A DNA stretch of 64,000 nucleotides, from NCBI RefSeq assembly GCF_024506395.1, contig NZ_JANIBO010000004.1:54412-118411 (forward strand), given 5' to 3'. Numbering within the stretch: the first letter of the stretch is position 1; every line of letters starts with the position of its first letter. The notes beneath the pieces are model-generated. The model was not told where the DNA came from. It worked only from the letters and a program-made list of their open reading frames with translations, and searched no databases. The stretch comes from Cetobacterium sp. NK01 (GTDB taxonomy: Bacteria; Fusobacteriota; Fusobacteriia; Fusobacteriales; Fusobacteriaceae). Of the stretch, positions 17,655-27,577 are shown piece after piece. The position numbers were made by a program, and so were the translations under genes.

Positions 17655-20171
17655 ATGTTTAGTTTTGTTGATAACTTTGAAAAATTTTATGCCCATATTT
17701 CAAAAGAGAGAGTAGAACTCCTTAAAGATCATATTTATTTAACTGAAAAATATGTAAAAAAAATAATACATGAGAAAAACTTGGAGGAGGTAATCAATAA
17801 TTTAGGACATAGTTTTTTTAAGGATAAGAAAGATTTTGAATTTTGGAAAAATATGTTTTTTGACACTATTATTTTCCATGATATTGGAAAGATCAATGAA
17901 AATTTTCAAATTTTTAAGATGAAAAATAAAAACTTTAAAAAAAAGGAAAATTTTACAACAAATCACTCTCCACTATCAACTAAAATATATTTTGATTACT
18001 ACATAGACAATGTTTTAGAATCTCATGAAGATATGCTAATTTTCCTTTTTCTTAATATGTATATAATATCAAAACATCATGGTTCTTTAGATGAGTTTAT
18101 GACATTTTTAAACTCTTTTTTAGATTCATATGAAGATTTAAAAGATAAAAGAGATTCGTTATTTAATCTTTTAAAACTAGATGATACTGGTGAAGATATT
18201 AGTCAGGTTATTAAATGGCTTCAAGATTCTTTAAAGTGTTTTGAAAAAAATGATTGGGATTTTTTAAATCTTTATATCTATGTAAAGCTTCTATATTCAC
18301 TTTTGGTATCTGCTGATTTTTACTCGACATCAGAATTTATGAATAAATCTCCTATAGAGGATATTGGACTCTTAAAAAATGTAAATCCTTATTTAGATAA
18401 TTTTAAAAATACAAAAGTTTTTGAAGGAATAAATAAATATAAAAACTTTAAAGAAAATAAAGAGGAGAATCCATTTAAAAATATTCCAATAAATGTATTA
18501 AGAAGCGAGCTTTTCTTAGAATCACAATATAATTTAGAAAAAAATTTAGATAGTAATATCTATTTTCTTGAAGCTCCTACTGGAAGTGGAAAAACTATTT
18601 GTTCAATTAATTTAGCTTTTAACCTATTAAAGCAAAACCAAAATTTAAATAAGCTTTTTTATATTTTTCCATTCAATACCTTAGTTGAACAAACTGGAGA
18701 AAGTCTTAAAGATATTTTAGGTATTGAAACTTATAATAAAGATGTAAGTATTATTAATAGCATAACTCCTCTTTTTAAAGAAAGTGAAAGTGAAATAAAA
18801 TTAGAATCTGGTGAAAAAATAGATTATGAAAAGTTTCTTTTAGATAGGCAATTTATACATTCACCTATAGTTTTAACAACTCATGTCAATTTTTTTAACT
18901 ATCTTTTTGGTTTAGATAGAGAGTCTCATTTTCCACTATTTCAAATTGCAAATAGTATTGTTATTATAGATGAAATTCAAGCTTATAAGAATAATATTTG
19001 GAAGGAGATTGCAATCTTTTTAAATTATTTTTCAAAAGTTTTAAATATTAAATTTATAATTATGTCTGCAACATTGCCTAAAATTGATGATTTAATAGAT
19101 TGTTCTTTAAATAAGACTGTTTTTACTCCATTGATTTCTAACATAAATAAATATTATCAAAATGAACTATTTTCTAAAAGAGTTGAAATTGATTATTCTT
19201 TTTTAGAGGATTTAAAAAAATGTGATAACTCAAAAAAATTAAAATTATTAAAAGATAGTGTAATTGAAAATTATAATGAAAATAAAAAAATAGTTGTTGA
19301 ATTTATTAAAAAGAAAACTGCATTTGAATTTTTTAAACTTTTATTAGATGAAAATATCAACTTAAATTTAGAACTTCTAACTGGAGATGATAATAAAGTT
19401 GAAAGAAAGGAGATTATTTCAAAAATTAAAAATGAAAATTCTCCTATTATTTTAATATCTACCCAAGTTATAGAAGCTGGTGTAGATATTGATATGGATG
19501 TAGGATATAAAAATATATCTATCTTGGATTCAGAAGAACAATTTTTAGGAAGAGTAAATAGATCTTGTAAAAAAAGTGGAAAAGTTTATTTTTTTGAAAT
19601 CGACAAACCAAAAGATGTTTATAAAAATGATGTAAGAAGTGATTATGAAAACACTTTAAACTCAGATAAAATAAAAAAAATCTTAATAAATAAAGATTTT
19701 AAAGAGTATTATAATCAAATTATAGCTTCTCTCAATAAAGAAGCTATAAAAATGAATACTAAGAATATTGATAAGTTTAAAAAAGATTCTCTCTTTACCT
19801 TAAATTTTAAAAATATTTCTGAAAGATTAAAATTAATAGAAAAAAGAGAGGACGTTTCTATCTTTCTTAATAGAGAAATTAACATTGATAACAAAACTAT
19901 CAAAGGTTACGAAGTATGGCATGAATATAAAGAGTTATTAGAAAATAATGCTATTTCCTACTCTGAAAAAAGAGTAAAATTATCAAATCTTATGGAAAAA
20001 ATGGATTATTTTATCTACAAAGTTAAAACTTTAAACAAATCTTATTCTGATAATATAGGAAATATTTTCTATATCGAAAACACAACGGATTATTTTATTG
20101 AATTTAACGGAAAAATGAAATTTAATCGGGAAAAATTTGAAGGAGAAAAATCATTTATAGAATTTTTGTGA
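17655..20171 (+). CDS. cas3: Cas3 nuclease-helicase (HD plus DExH)
   Basis: This 838-residue protein has an N-terminal HD nuclease (FHDIGKINENF, His75-Asp76; SKHHGS, His141-His142). A superfamily 2 helicase follows: Walker A APTGSGKT at 307-314, DEIQ at 439-442, SAT at 471-473, then STQVIEAGVDIDMDV and EQFLGRVNRSCKKSG for motifs V and VI. Cas3 is recruited by Cascade and degrades target DNA. All motifs are present, so it should be active. The start has AAGGAGAG 9 nt upstream. Its end overlaps the region of the cas4 ribosome site. Confidence 0.95.
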   Translation: MFSFVDNFEKFYAHISKERVELLKDHIYLTEKYVKKIIHEKNLEEVINNLGHSFFKDKKDFEFWKNMFFDTIIFHDIGKINENFQIFKMKNKNFKKKENFTTNHSPLSTKIYFDYYIDNVLESHEDMLIFLFLNMYIISKHHGSLDEFMTFLNSFLDSYEDLKDKRDSLFNLLKLDDTGEDISQVIKWLQDSLKCFEKNDWDFLNLYIYVKLLYSLLVSADFYSTSEFMNKSPIEDIGLLKNVNPYLDNFKNTKVFEGINKYKNFKENKEENPFKNIPINVLRSELFLESQYNLEKNLDSNIYFLEAPTGSGKTICSINLAFNLLKQNQNLNKLFYIFPFNTLVEQTGESLKDILGIETYNKDVSIINSITPLFKESESEIKLESGEKIDYEKFLLDRQFIHSPIVLTTHVNFFNYLFGLDRESHFPLFQIANSIVIIDEIQAYKNNIWKEIAIFLNYFSKVLNIKFIIMSATLPKIDDLIDCSLNKTVFTPLISNINKYYQNELFSKRVEIDYSFLEDLKKCDNSKKLKLLKDSVIENYNENKKIVVEFIKKKTAFEFFKLLLDENINLNLELLTGDDNKVERKEIISKIKNENSPIILISTQVIEAGVDIDMDVGYKNISILDSEEQFLGRVNRSCKKSGKVYFFEIDKPKDVYKNDVRSDYENTLNSDKIKKILINKDFKEYYNQIIASLNKEAIKMNTKNIDKFKKDSLFTLNFKNISERLKLIEKREDVSIFLNREINIDNKTIKGYEVWHEYKELLENNAISYSEKRVKLSNLMEKMDYFIYKVKTLNKSYSDNIGNIFYIENTTDYFIEFNGKMKFNREKFEGEKSFIEFL

Positions 20172-20182
20172 AAGGAGCTATT

Positions 20183-20668
20183 ATGAATAATATCACAGGA
20201 ACAATTATAAACTATTATATCCACTGTAAAAGACAGTGTTATCTCCATTATCACAGAATTAATCTCGAAGATGAAAGCGGTCTTGTAAAGATTGGTAAAG
20301 CGCTTCATGAAAGACACAATACAGAAGAAATAGAGATTGATAATATTAAATTGGATAAAATCAAAGGTGAATTTGTTACTGAAATAAAAAAAAGTGATGC
20401 TGACTTTAATGCCAGTAGATTTCAACTACTATTTTATTTGAAAAAGCTTAAGGAGAAAGGAGTTATAAAAAAGGGAAGACTTACTTTTTTAGAAAAAAAT
20501 AAAGTAGATAAGAAAAATCATGAAATTTTATTAGATGATTCATCTGAAAAAGAGTTAGAAGATATTATTTCTGAAATAAAAATTTTAGTTTCAAATTCAA
20601 CTCCACCTGCTATTGAAAAAAATAATAAATGTAAAAAATGTGCTTATTATGCTTTCTGTTATATTTAA
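20183..20668 (+). CDS. cas4: Cas4 nuclease for spacer acquisition
   Basis: From the ATG at 20183 (AAAGGAG 5 nt upstream) the product has 161 residues; an upstream in-frame GTG at 20168 would add five. Iron-sulfur cysteines are seen at both ends: Cys15 and Cys19 in HCKRQCYLH, and Cys150, Cys153 and Cys159 in CKKCAYYAFC. RecB-type nuclease motifs lie between (KIGKALHERHNTEE; KGRLTFLEKNKVDKKNHEIL). Cas4 trims prespacers and checks the PAM together with Cas1-Cas2, and it influences spacer length. It is in operon with cas3 and cas1. Confidence 0.92.
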   Translation: MNNITGTIINYYIHCKRQCYLHYHRINLEDESGLVKIGKALHERHNTEEIEIDNIKLDKIKGEFVTEIKKSDADFNASRFQLLFYLKKLKEKGVIKKGRLTFLEKNKVDKKNHEILLDDSSEKELEDIISEIKILVSNSTPPAIEKNNKCKKCAYYAFCYI

Positions 20669-20683
20669 AGAAGGAGGTCAAAA

Positions 20684-21679
20684 ATGGGGACAAAATATAT
20701 ATTATCAAAAGGTGAACTTCATAGACAAGACAACTCTTTAAATTTTAAAAATAGTAATGGAAATAACTACATTCCAATTGAGGGGATAGATGAAATTTAT
20801 TGTTTAGATGAAGTTTCTTTTAATACAAAAGTTATTGATTTTTTAAGTAAAAATAATATTATTCTTCATCTTTTTAATCATTATGAGGGATATAGTGGAA
20901 CTTTTTATCCTCGTGAAAAGTATATGAGTGGAAAAGCTGTTATTAAACAAGTTGAAGCTTTTAATGAAAAAAGAGAACTCATAGCTAAAGCTATCGTTTT
21001 AGGGATTGCAAATAATATTCATGAGGTGTTATATCATTATTATCGTCACGGAAAAGAAGAACTTAAAGAATTTCTAGATTGGTTAAAAGATGAGATGCCA
21101 AAAAAATTAGAAAATAGCAATGATATTTCTGAGATTCTCTTAACAGAGGCAGATATTTGGTATCGTTTTTATAACTCGTTTTCAGTATTTCTTCGGGAAG
21201 ATTTTGTTTTTAATAAGAGAGTTAAAAGACCTCCTGATAACCCTTTAAATGCTCTTATTTCTTTTGGAAATACAATACTCTATACAAAAACAATGGGACA
21301 AATATATCAAACTCACCTTGATCAAAGAATCTCTTTTTTACATTCTCCACAAGAAAGACGATTCTCTTTAAGTTTAGACTTATCAGAAGTTTTTAAACCG
21401 GTTATAGTTTTTAAAACAATCTTTGATTGTGTAAATAATAGAAAATTAAGTGTTGAAAAGCATTTTGATAAAAACTTAAATTATTGTCTATTAAACGAAA
21501 GTGGGAAAAAAATTTTTTTAGAGGCTTTAGAATCAAAATTTAATGAGACTTTTAAGCATACAACTTTACTTAGAAATGTTTCATATTTAAAAGCTATTAA
21601 ATATGATGGATATAAACTATTGAAGTATATTCTTGAGGATTTTGAATTCAATCCATTTTCTTTGAAGGAGAAAAAATAA
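20684..21679 (+). CDS. cas1: Cas1 integrase
   Basis: This 331-residue protein has the catalytic triad of Cas1: Glu155 (LLTEADIWYRFYNSF), His220 (SFLHSPQERRFSLSLDLSEVFKP) and Asp232. It is the I-B subtype form of Cas1. With Cas2 it inserts new spacers at the leader end of the array. AAGGAGG lies 7 nt before the ATG. The ATG of cas2 follows the stop codon without a gap, so translation is probably coupled. Confidence 0.96.
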   Translation: MGTKYILSKGELHRQDNSLNFKNSNGNNYIPIEGIDEIYCLDEVSFNTKVIDFLSKNNIILHLFNHYEGYSGTFYPREKYMSGKAVIKQVEAFNEKRELIAKAIVLGIANNIHEVLYHYYRHGKEELKEFLDWLKDEMPKKLENSNDISEILLTEADIWYRFYNSFSVFLREDFVFNKRVKRPPDNPLNALISFGNTILYTKTMGQIYQTHLDQRISFLHSPQERRFSLSLDLSEVFKPVIVFKTIFDCVNNRKLSVEKHFDKNLNYCLLNESGKKIFLEALESKFNETFKHTTLLRNVSYLKAIKYDGYKLLKYILEDFEFNPFSLKEKK

Positions 21680-21961
<282 letters not shown>

Positions 21962-22112
21962 TTTTCCAAGTGAAAAATAAAGAAGTCTCTTCAATTAAAT
22001 AAAAAGAGTATCTTTTGCAAAATTATCTATCAGTTGGAAAAAATCAGAGAAATCGCTTATTTATAGGCTAAATTCAGTCTTTTTACTTTTATAACCCTCT
22101 TTATTTACTTGC
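21962..22112 (+). promoter_or_regulatory. CRISPR leader
   Basis: These 151 AT-rich bases between cas2 and the first repeat are the presumed leader, with the array promoter and the Cas1-Cas2 docking site. The polarity is supported by the far end of the array, where the last repeat is truncated. No promoter box of good quality was singled out. Confidence 0.65.
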
Positions 22113-23896
22113 CTTTAACCTTAACATTAGATGTATTTAAATTTAGCTTTAATTGCTGCTTGTTTGATTAACTGAATCTTTAACCTTAACATTAGATGTA
22201 TTTAAATGTAGAAATTCACAACTTTGGTAAGTTTGAAACAACTCTTTAACCTTAACATTAGATGTATTTAAATGAGTACAGCCACGAAAACTATCCACTT
22301 TCACTTCCTTTAACCTTAACATTAGATGTATTTAAATACGTCTCTAAACCATGAGTATTGACACCATATCTACTTTAACCTTAACATTAGATGTATTTAA
22401 ATGAAAATCATAATGTGATTATGTTTGTTGATAAAAACTTTAACCTTAACATTAGATGTATTTAAATTTAAAAAAAAGAGTGACAAATTGATTAAAAAGG
22501 GTCTTTAACCTTAACATTAGATGTATTTAAATTACATTGCATCTATAATATTCTGGGGCAAAGTAAGCTTTAACCTTAACATTAGATGTATTTAAATAAC
22601 GCAATAGATTTATATACAGCAGAAGATGTAACTTTAACCTTAACATTAGATGTATTTAAATGGGGAATCATCACAATCACTTCTGCTTGTATCTACTTTA
22701 ACCTTAACATTAGATGTATTTAAATGCTAGGAATAGTAAGTACTATAAAGAGAGTGAGACTTTAACCTTAACATTAGATGTATTTAAATAAGCTATTACA
22801 ACCATTTTGTAAGTATGTAGATTTTCTTTAACCTTAACATTAGATGTATTTAAATAAACCTTTGATAAAAGGAGAAACTATTGAATTAACTTTAACCTTA
22901 ACATTAGATGTATTTAAATGCTGTAATTCCACCATTTTTTACTTCTAGCTCTATACTTTAACCTTAACATTAGATGTATTTAAATCAAATTATCCCAACT
23001 TTATCTTTTACAGGAGAGTTCCTTTAACCTTAACATTAGATGTATTTAAATTAGAAGAGAATATTTAGAAAATGGATTTAAAAATATCTTTAACCTTAAC
23101 ATTAGATGTATTTAAATATAGTCATAGGCTGATTTAGTTTACTTTCCAAAACTTTAACCTTAACATTAGATGTATTTAAATTTGATTTTATCCAGGACAT
23201 TATTATTCTTGTTGTTTACTTTAACCTTAACATTAGATGTATTTAAATTATATAACCTCCTAATAATTTATACCTTTATTTTATCTTTAACCTTAACATT
23301 AGATGTATTTAAATTTATTTTAAAACTGATTTTATAGACAAGCAGGATGACTTTAACCTTAACATTAGATGTATTTAAATAAAGTCAGAAACTAGATTAT
23401 GAGTTAGCAAGTAAACCTTTAACCTTAACATTAGATGTATTTAAATATGGAAAACGAATCCGAACATTCTCTAAATACTGTTCTTTAACCTTAACATTAG
23501 ATGTATTTAAATGACAGCATCGGAGTCAACACTCTGTGAGTCCAACCACCTTTAACCTTAACATTAGATGTATTTAAATATGGAGGTACCTTTAGTTTTA
23601 GATAGTTTATTAAATCTTTAACCTTAACATTAGATGTATTTAAATTTGAATATTTCTCTTGTCAATGCTGATGAAGCTATGCTTTAACCTTAACATTAGA
23701 TGTATTTAAATTTATCAAGTATAAAAATAGACTCTTTAACAGTTATAACTTTAACCTTAACATTAGATGTATTTAAATAAATTAAGGATGTAACTTTTGA
23801 TAAAAAAGATGACGCTTTAACCTTAACATTAGATGTATTTAAATTGCTATTAAAAAAGCTATGGATTTTTTTCCAATTATCTTTAACCTTAACATT
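22113..23896 (+). CRISPR. type I-B CRISPR array, 28 repeats and 27 spacers
   Basis: Repeats of 30 bp (start CTTTAACCTT, end GTATTTAAAT) recur from 22113. I counted 27 full copies plus a last one at 23881 that keeps only its first 16 bases before diverging. The full copies appear identical. The decayed end puts the leader on the cas2 side. Repeat-to-repeat distances give these spacer lengths in order: seven of 35, three of 34, then 36, 34, 36, 36, 36, 34, 37, 36, 36, 36, 36, 37, 36, 36, 37, 36, 36. So the leader-near third is 34-35 and the old third is 36-37. Identical repeats and a full cas operon suggest a working system. Confidence 0.98.
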
Positions 23897-24117
23897 TGTG
23901 ACTGATATAATAGATTGTAAGATTTCGCTAGAAAACCCTGCAAATTTTTGTGAAAGGAGAATGCTTGATTTTTCAAAAAAATATTGTAATAAAAGTAGTG
24001 AATCTGTTAACTAAAGATGAAAAATAGGTCCAGTTCTTTGAAAAGGGATAAAGATTTTCGACTTGAAATATTTTTGTAAAAAAATGATATCACAAAAAGA
24101 CATAGCTTGTCTATGCC
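23897..24117. other. gap after the CRISPR array with a minus-strand terminator
   Basis: There is no convincing gene here. The first bases continue from the truncated last repeat into unrelated sequence. Near the right end, GGCATAG/CTATGTC with a five-base loop and a T-run on the minus strand (about 24094-24117) looks like a terminator for the transposase fragment next to it. Confidence 0.5.
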
Positions 24118-24474
24118 TCATAAAGAATATTCTTTTTCTTTGTTAAAATATTTGATATTAATTGTTTTAGATTTAAATTCAGAAGAAATACTGTCAAAAT
24201 TAGAAGTCCTTTTTATTGCAATATAAATATGATTGCACTTTCTAGAATTACATTTAAATCTAGAATAGTAAAGATAATCATGATGTAAATATGTTCCTGA
24301 ATTACAAGTAGGACATTTAGGATATGAGCGCCTATTATCACCGGGTTTAGAATTAACAGAGAATTGTCTAGCGCATTCTTTGCATTGGTATTTCTGATGT
24401 CTAAGATTGTTTTTACCAAAACGATAAAGGTATTTAGAGAAACAACGAGAACAAGAGATATTATTAATATACAT
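24118..24474 (-). pseudogene. N-terminal zinc-ribbon fragment of an insertion-sequence transposase
   Basis: This 118-residue frame holds two zinc-ribbon-like clusters: CSRCFSKYLYRFGKNNLRHQKYQCKECARQFS, then CPTCNSGTYLHHDYLYYSRFKCNSRKC. The pattern is the DNA-binding start of DDE transposases of a type common in Fusobacteria. A full enzyme would be about 300 residues with an integrase core, which is absent. It is therefore a truncated remnant, with its own terminator on the left. The CRISPR array end and this fragment abut, so the IS may have clipped the array. Confidence 0.6.
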
Positions 24475-24902
24475 AGTTAAAAACTGCTTCTTTCCTGAGG
24501 GAATATTGGTTGGTCGAATAACTATTATACCTCAAAGGATTGGAGTAGTTTCAATAAATTTTAAGTTAACAGAAACAATAAAAATTACGGGGGATAAAAT
24601 GAGCGTTTTAGAAAATTTAAGAAATAGAATTTAGAAGTTAATTGTAAAATTTTTGATAATAACTACTACACATCGGTATTCTTATCGATGTGTTTTTTAT
24701 TTAACACCCTTAATTTGGGACAATTTATTGGAAAATATGAAATTTTAAAAAAATTTTGTCCTAAAATGATTTAATTTTTCATTTTAAGTGGATTTATACG
24801 GGAAAATGTGTTCTTTTTATAAAAAAATATTGTATTATAAGTACAAAAGTGATATAAATATTTAAAGACCTATTAAGGTTATTTCAACTAGGGAGGGAAA
24901 TT
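24475..24902. promoter_or_regulatory. gap with mini-ORF, terminator, inverted repeat and promoter before the DUF5058 operon
   Basis: An 11-codon frame (24599-24634, MSVLENLRNRI) with GGGGGA before it looks like the stub of a lost gene. A terminator follows: ACACATCG (24668-24675) pairs with CGATGTGT (24686-24693), then T6. Around 24718-24765, GGACAA and TTGTCC halves form a loose inverted repeat that could be an operator. A promoter TTGTAT (24830-24835), 17 bp, TATAAA (24853-24858) stands 44 nt before the next gene, which has AGGGAGG. Confidence 0.5.
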
Positions 24903-25616
24903 ATGGAAAAATTAGGGCACATGCAATATGCAACTCACCATTTAATGTGGGGTGTAGCTATATTGGGAGTGGCATTAGTATTAGTTCAATCGGGGCTTAT
25001 CATAAAGAAAGCTATTGAAACTGGAAAGAAATTAGGAATTACAGATGAAAGCATGAAAAAAGGAATAAAAACAAGTGCTTTAGCAAGTGTTGGACCAGCA
25101 ATGGGTGTTGTTGGAAGTTTATTAGCTCTAATAGTAACAATGGGATCAGCTGTATCATTTGTTAGATTAAGCTTAATAGGTGGTTCAAACTATGAAGCAA
25201 TGGCTGCTAACTTTGGAGCAAAAGCAATGGGACATGAATTAAGTATGGATATGTTTCCAGTTGTATTTACAAATGCACTTTGGACAATGGCTTTAGGATT
25301 ATTAGGATGTTTAATATTTGTATTTTTCTTTGCACACAAGATGGATAAAGTTAATGGATTATTAACAAATGGTAGAAAAGCTTTACTTCCAGCAATAGGA
25401 TTAGGAGCAATGTTAGGATCATTTGCATTCTTTAATGTTGGAAATTTAATGCAGTATAATAAAAATCCAAATATTACTATATCAGCTCTTGTTGGAGCAT
25501 TATTAATGTTTATTTCAATGACAGTTGGAACAAAGAAAAATATAGGTTGGTTAAAAGAATGGAGTTTAACAATATCTATGTTTGGTGGAGCTTTCGTAGG
25601 AACATTTTTGGTATAA
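24903..25616 (+). CDS. DUF5058-family membrane protein
   Basis: This 237-residue inner-membrane protein has about six hydrophobic segments and matches DUF5058 proteins as I recall them (start MEKLGHMQYATHHLMWGVAI, middle TSALASVGPAMGVVGSLLALIVTMGSAVSFVRLSLIGGSNYEA). Members are found beside a second small membrane protein and a peptidase, as here. Transport of a peptide or amino acid is a reasonable inference, but no substrate is known to me. It starts the operon 24903-27485. The ribosome site is AGGGAGGG. Confidence 0.7.
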   Translation: MEKLGHMQYATHHLMWGVAILGVALVLVQSGLIIKKAIETGKKLGITDESMKKGIKTSALASVGPAMGVVGSLLALIVTMGSAVSFVRLSLIGGSNYEAMAANFGAKAMGHELSMDMFPVVFTNALWTMALGLLGCLIFVFFFAHKMDKVNGLLTNGRKALLPAIGLGAMLGSFAFFNVGNLMQYNKNPNITISALVGALLMFISMTVGTKKNIGWLKEWSLTISMFGGAFVGTFLV

Positions 25617-25649
25617 TATTAAACTAGTTAGATTAGGAGGAACAAACAT

Positions 25650-26330
25650 ATGAATATTTATGATAAATATATAGACGAAGTAACTAAAATTGGTAGAATT
25701 ACAATATTATTAGGAGTACTTGCATCACTTGCTCCAGCAATGTTAATGACATTTTATTTTGGATTTAACCCAGGATTAGCAGCAATAGCTGCAGGAGCAA
25801 TTTCTCAAATATCTGTATCTGGAGCTTTCTGGTTTAGTGAGCCAATTAGTTACTATCCAATAGTTGGAAGAGCAGGATTATATATGGGGTTCTTATCAGG
25901 TAACCTTGTAAATATGAGAATACCAGCTGCAATATCAGCACAAGAAGCATCAGGACACTTAGCAGGAACAGACGAAGGATCAATTATGGGAACAATAGGA
26001 ATTGGAGTTTCAATTTGGGTTGGAGCATTCTTCTTAGTTCTTTCAATAATAGCTGGAGAAACAATTTTATCAGCTTTACCGCCATCATTTATGCAAATGT
26101 TAAATCTTATAATACCAGCACTATTTGGAGGAGTTTTCACTCAATTTGCAATGAAATCACCAAAAGCTGCAGTATTCTCTTTAGCAGTATCATTTATAAT
26201 GATCAAAGTTGTAGATTTTATTCCAGGAAAACCAGCATTCTTAGTAACAGTAGTAGCAGTATTTGCAACAATCTACTATGCTAAAATACTTATGGCAAAA
26301 GAAGCACAAACACAAGCTCAAGCAGCTTAA
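25650..26330 (+). CDS. membrane partner of the DUF5058 protein
   Basis: This 226-residue protein has about six hydrophobic segments, an unusually high content of Ala and Gly, and a C-terminal tail of Gln and Ala (AKEAQTQAQAA). A long soluble-looking loop, AGRAGLYMGFLSGNLVNMRIPAAISAQEASGHLAGTDEGS, lies between segments three and four. It starts 33 nt after the DUF5058 gene with AGGAGGAAC and precedes the peptidase. The two proteins probably form one carrier. I do not recognise a named family. Confidence 0.6.
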   Translation: MNIYDKYIDEVTKIGRITILLGVLASLAPAMLMTFYFGFNPGLAAIAAGAISQISVSGAFWFSEPISYYPIVGRAGLYMGFLSGNLVNMRIPAAISAQEASGHLAGTDEGSIMGTIGIGVSIWVGAFFLVLSIIAGETILSALPPSFMQMLNLIIPALFGGVFTQFAMKSPKAAVFSLAVSFIMIKVVDFIPGKPAFLVTVVAVFATIYYAKILMAKEAQTQAQAA

Positions 26331-26366
26331 TTAAAATTATAAATTTTATAGTTAAGAGAGGTTAAA

Positions 26367-27485
26367 ATGAATAGAGATAGAATGGTATCTAATTTTATAG
26401 AGATGATAAAAATACACTCACCATCGTTAAAAGAAAAGGAATATACTGATTACTTAGTCGCTCTTTTAGAGGAAATGGGTCTTGAAATATATTTAGATAA
26501 TGGATATGTAAATTATGGTGGAACAGCACCTACAATATTTGGAAAATTAAAAGGAAATATTGATGGAAAAGGGATTACTTTAGCAGCTCATACAGATGTA
26601 GTTGAACCGTCAAAGGGTGTTAATCCTATAATTGAAGGGGATATTATTAAAACTGATGGAACTACAACTTTAGGTGGAGATGACAAAGGTGGAATAGCAT
26701 CAATTATTGAAACTTTAAGAACTATAATTGAGACTGGTGTTAGTCATGAAGATATCTATTTAATTTTAACTCCTTGTGAAGAAAATGCAATGCTTGGAGC
26801 AAAAAATATAGATTGGAATAGTGTTCCACCTCATATGATTCCAGCAAAGGATACTATTGTTATAGATAACGCAGGAAGAGCTGGATTAATTGCTCATACA
26901 GCACCAAGTAGATATAACTTTAGAATAACTTTTAAAGGAAGAAAAGCTCATGCAGGAATAGAACCTGAAAAGGGATTAAACGCTATTCAATTAGCATCAA
27001 TGGCAATTGGAAATATGAAAATGGGAAGAATAGATTCTTTAACTACATCAAATATGGGAACAATCGAATCAAATTTTCCAAGTAATGTTGTTGCTGACTT
27101 ATGTGTTGCAACTGGAGAGGTTAGAGGGCATTCAAAAGAGACAATTTTAAAAACTTTAGAAGGGTATAAGAAGTGTTGTGAAGATGCTGTTAACTCTTTT
27201 GGTGGAGAGTTTGAATTTAAAGAGGTTTGTGATTTCCCAGCATTAAAACCAATTGATGATTTAAAATTTGCAAACTCTTTTGCAAAAATTTATGAGGCTA
27301 TGGGAGTTGAAACTCAACTTCAAGTTATAGGTGGAGGATCTGACAGTAATATATTTGCTGAAAGAGGATATAATTCGATTATTATTGGAGTAGGAATGTA
27401 TGATGTACACACTGTAAATGAATCATTAGATATTAATGAGCTTTGTAAAACAACAGAAGCTTTAATAAACTATATAAGTAGATAG
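26367..27485 (+). CDS. M20-family peptidase, PepT-like
   Basis: This 372-residue dinuclear zinc peptidase has LAAHTDVVEP (His75, Asp77), GGDDKGG (Asp105-Asp106), PCEENAMLGA (Glu138-Glu139) and GGGSDSNIFAERG near residue 325. The M20 fold with its dimerisation insert (KGRKAHAG...) and length fit tripeptidase T-like enzymes (PepT2 group). It closes the operon with the two membrane proteins, suggesting that the imported substrate is a short peptide or acyl amino acid. A bidirectional terminator follows at 27541. Confidence 0.85.
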   Translation: MNRDRMVSNFIEMIKIHSPSLKEKEYTDYLVALLEEMGLEIYLDNGYVNYGGTAPTIFGKLKGNIDGKGITLAAHTDVVEPSKGVNPIIEGDIIKTDGTTTLGGDDKGGIASIIETLRTIIETGVSHEDIYLILTPCEENAMLGAKNIDWNSVPPHMIPAKDTIVIDNAGRAGLIAHTAPSRYNFRITFKGRKAHAGIEPEKGLNAIQLASMAIGNMKMGRIDSLTTSNMGTIESNFPSNVVADLCVATGEVRGHSKETILKTLEGYKKCCEDAVNSFGGEFEFKEVCDFPALKPIDDLKFANSFAKIYEAMGVETQLQVIGGGSDSNIFAERGYNSIIIGVGMYDVHTVNESLDINELCKTTEALINYISR

Positions 27486-27486
27486 T

Positions 27487-27536
27487 GAACTCCCACCGCC
27501 CTAATATAGAGGACGAGGTTTTCTCGGGGCGTCTTG
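27487..27536 (+). repeat. copy of a GAGGACGAGGTTTTCTCGGGG repeat element (half)
   Basis: Right after the peptidase stop the sequence GTGAACTCCCACCGCCCTA is followed by TAGAGGACGAGGTTTTCTCG and GTCTTGATAAA. The second part matches the minus strand of the element at 50320-50390. The first part is echoed, more diverged, after hutI at about 6946-6990. The text resembles right ends of IS200/IS605 elements, so these are probably relics of such ends now serving as 3' flanks of genes. Confidence 0.5.
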
Positions 27537-27540
27537 ATAA

Positions 27541-27572
27541 AAAAGGAGAAATAATTTTCTCCTTTTTTTATC
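27541..27572. terminator. bidirectional terminator between the peptidase and beta-lactamase genes
   Basis: AAAAGGAGAA pairs with TTCTCCTTTT across a short loop, with A and T runs on both sides, between two converging genes. Confidence 0.8.
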
Positions 27573-27577
27573 TAATT

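Noticed and set aside
23730..23750. Extra repeat inside a spacer (CTCTTTAACAG)
   Set aside because: Only seven bases match the repeat start and the spacing of the full repeats is normal around it.
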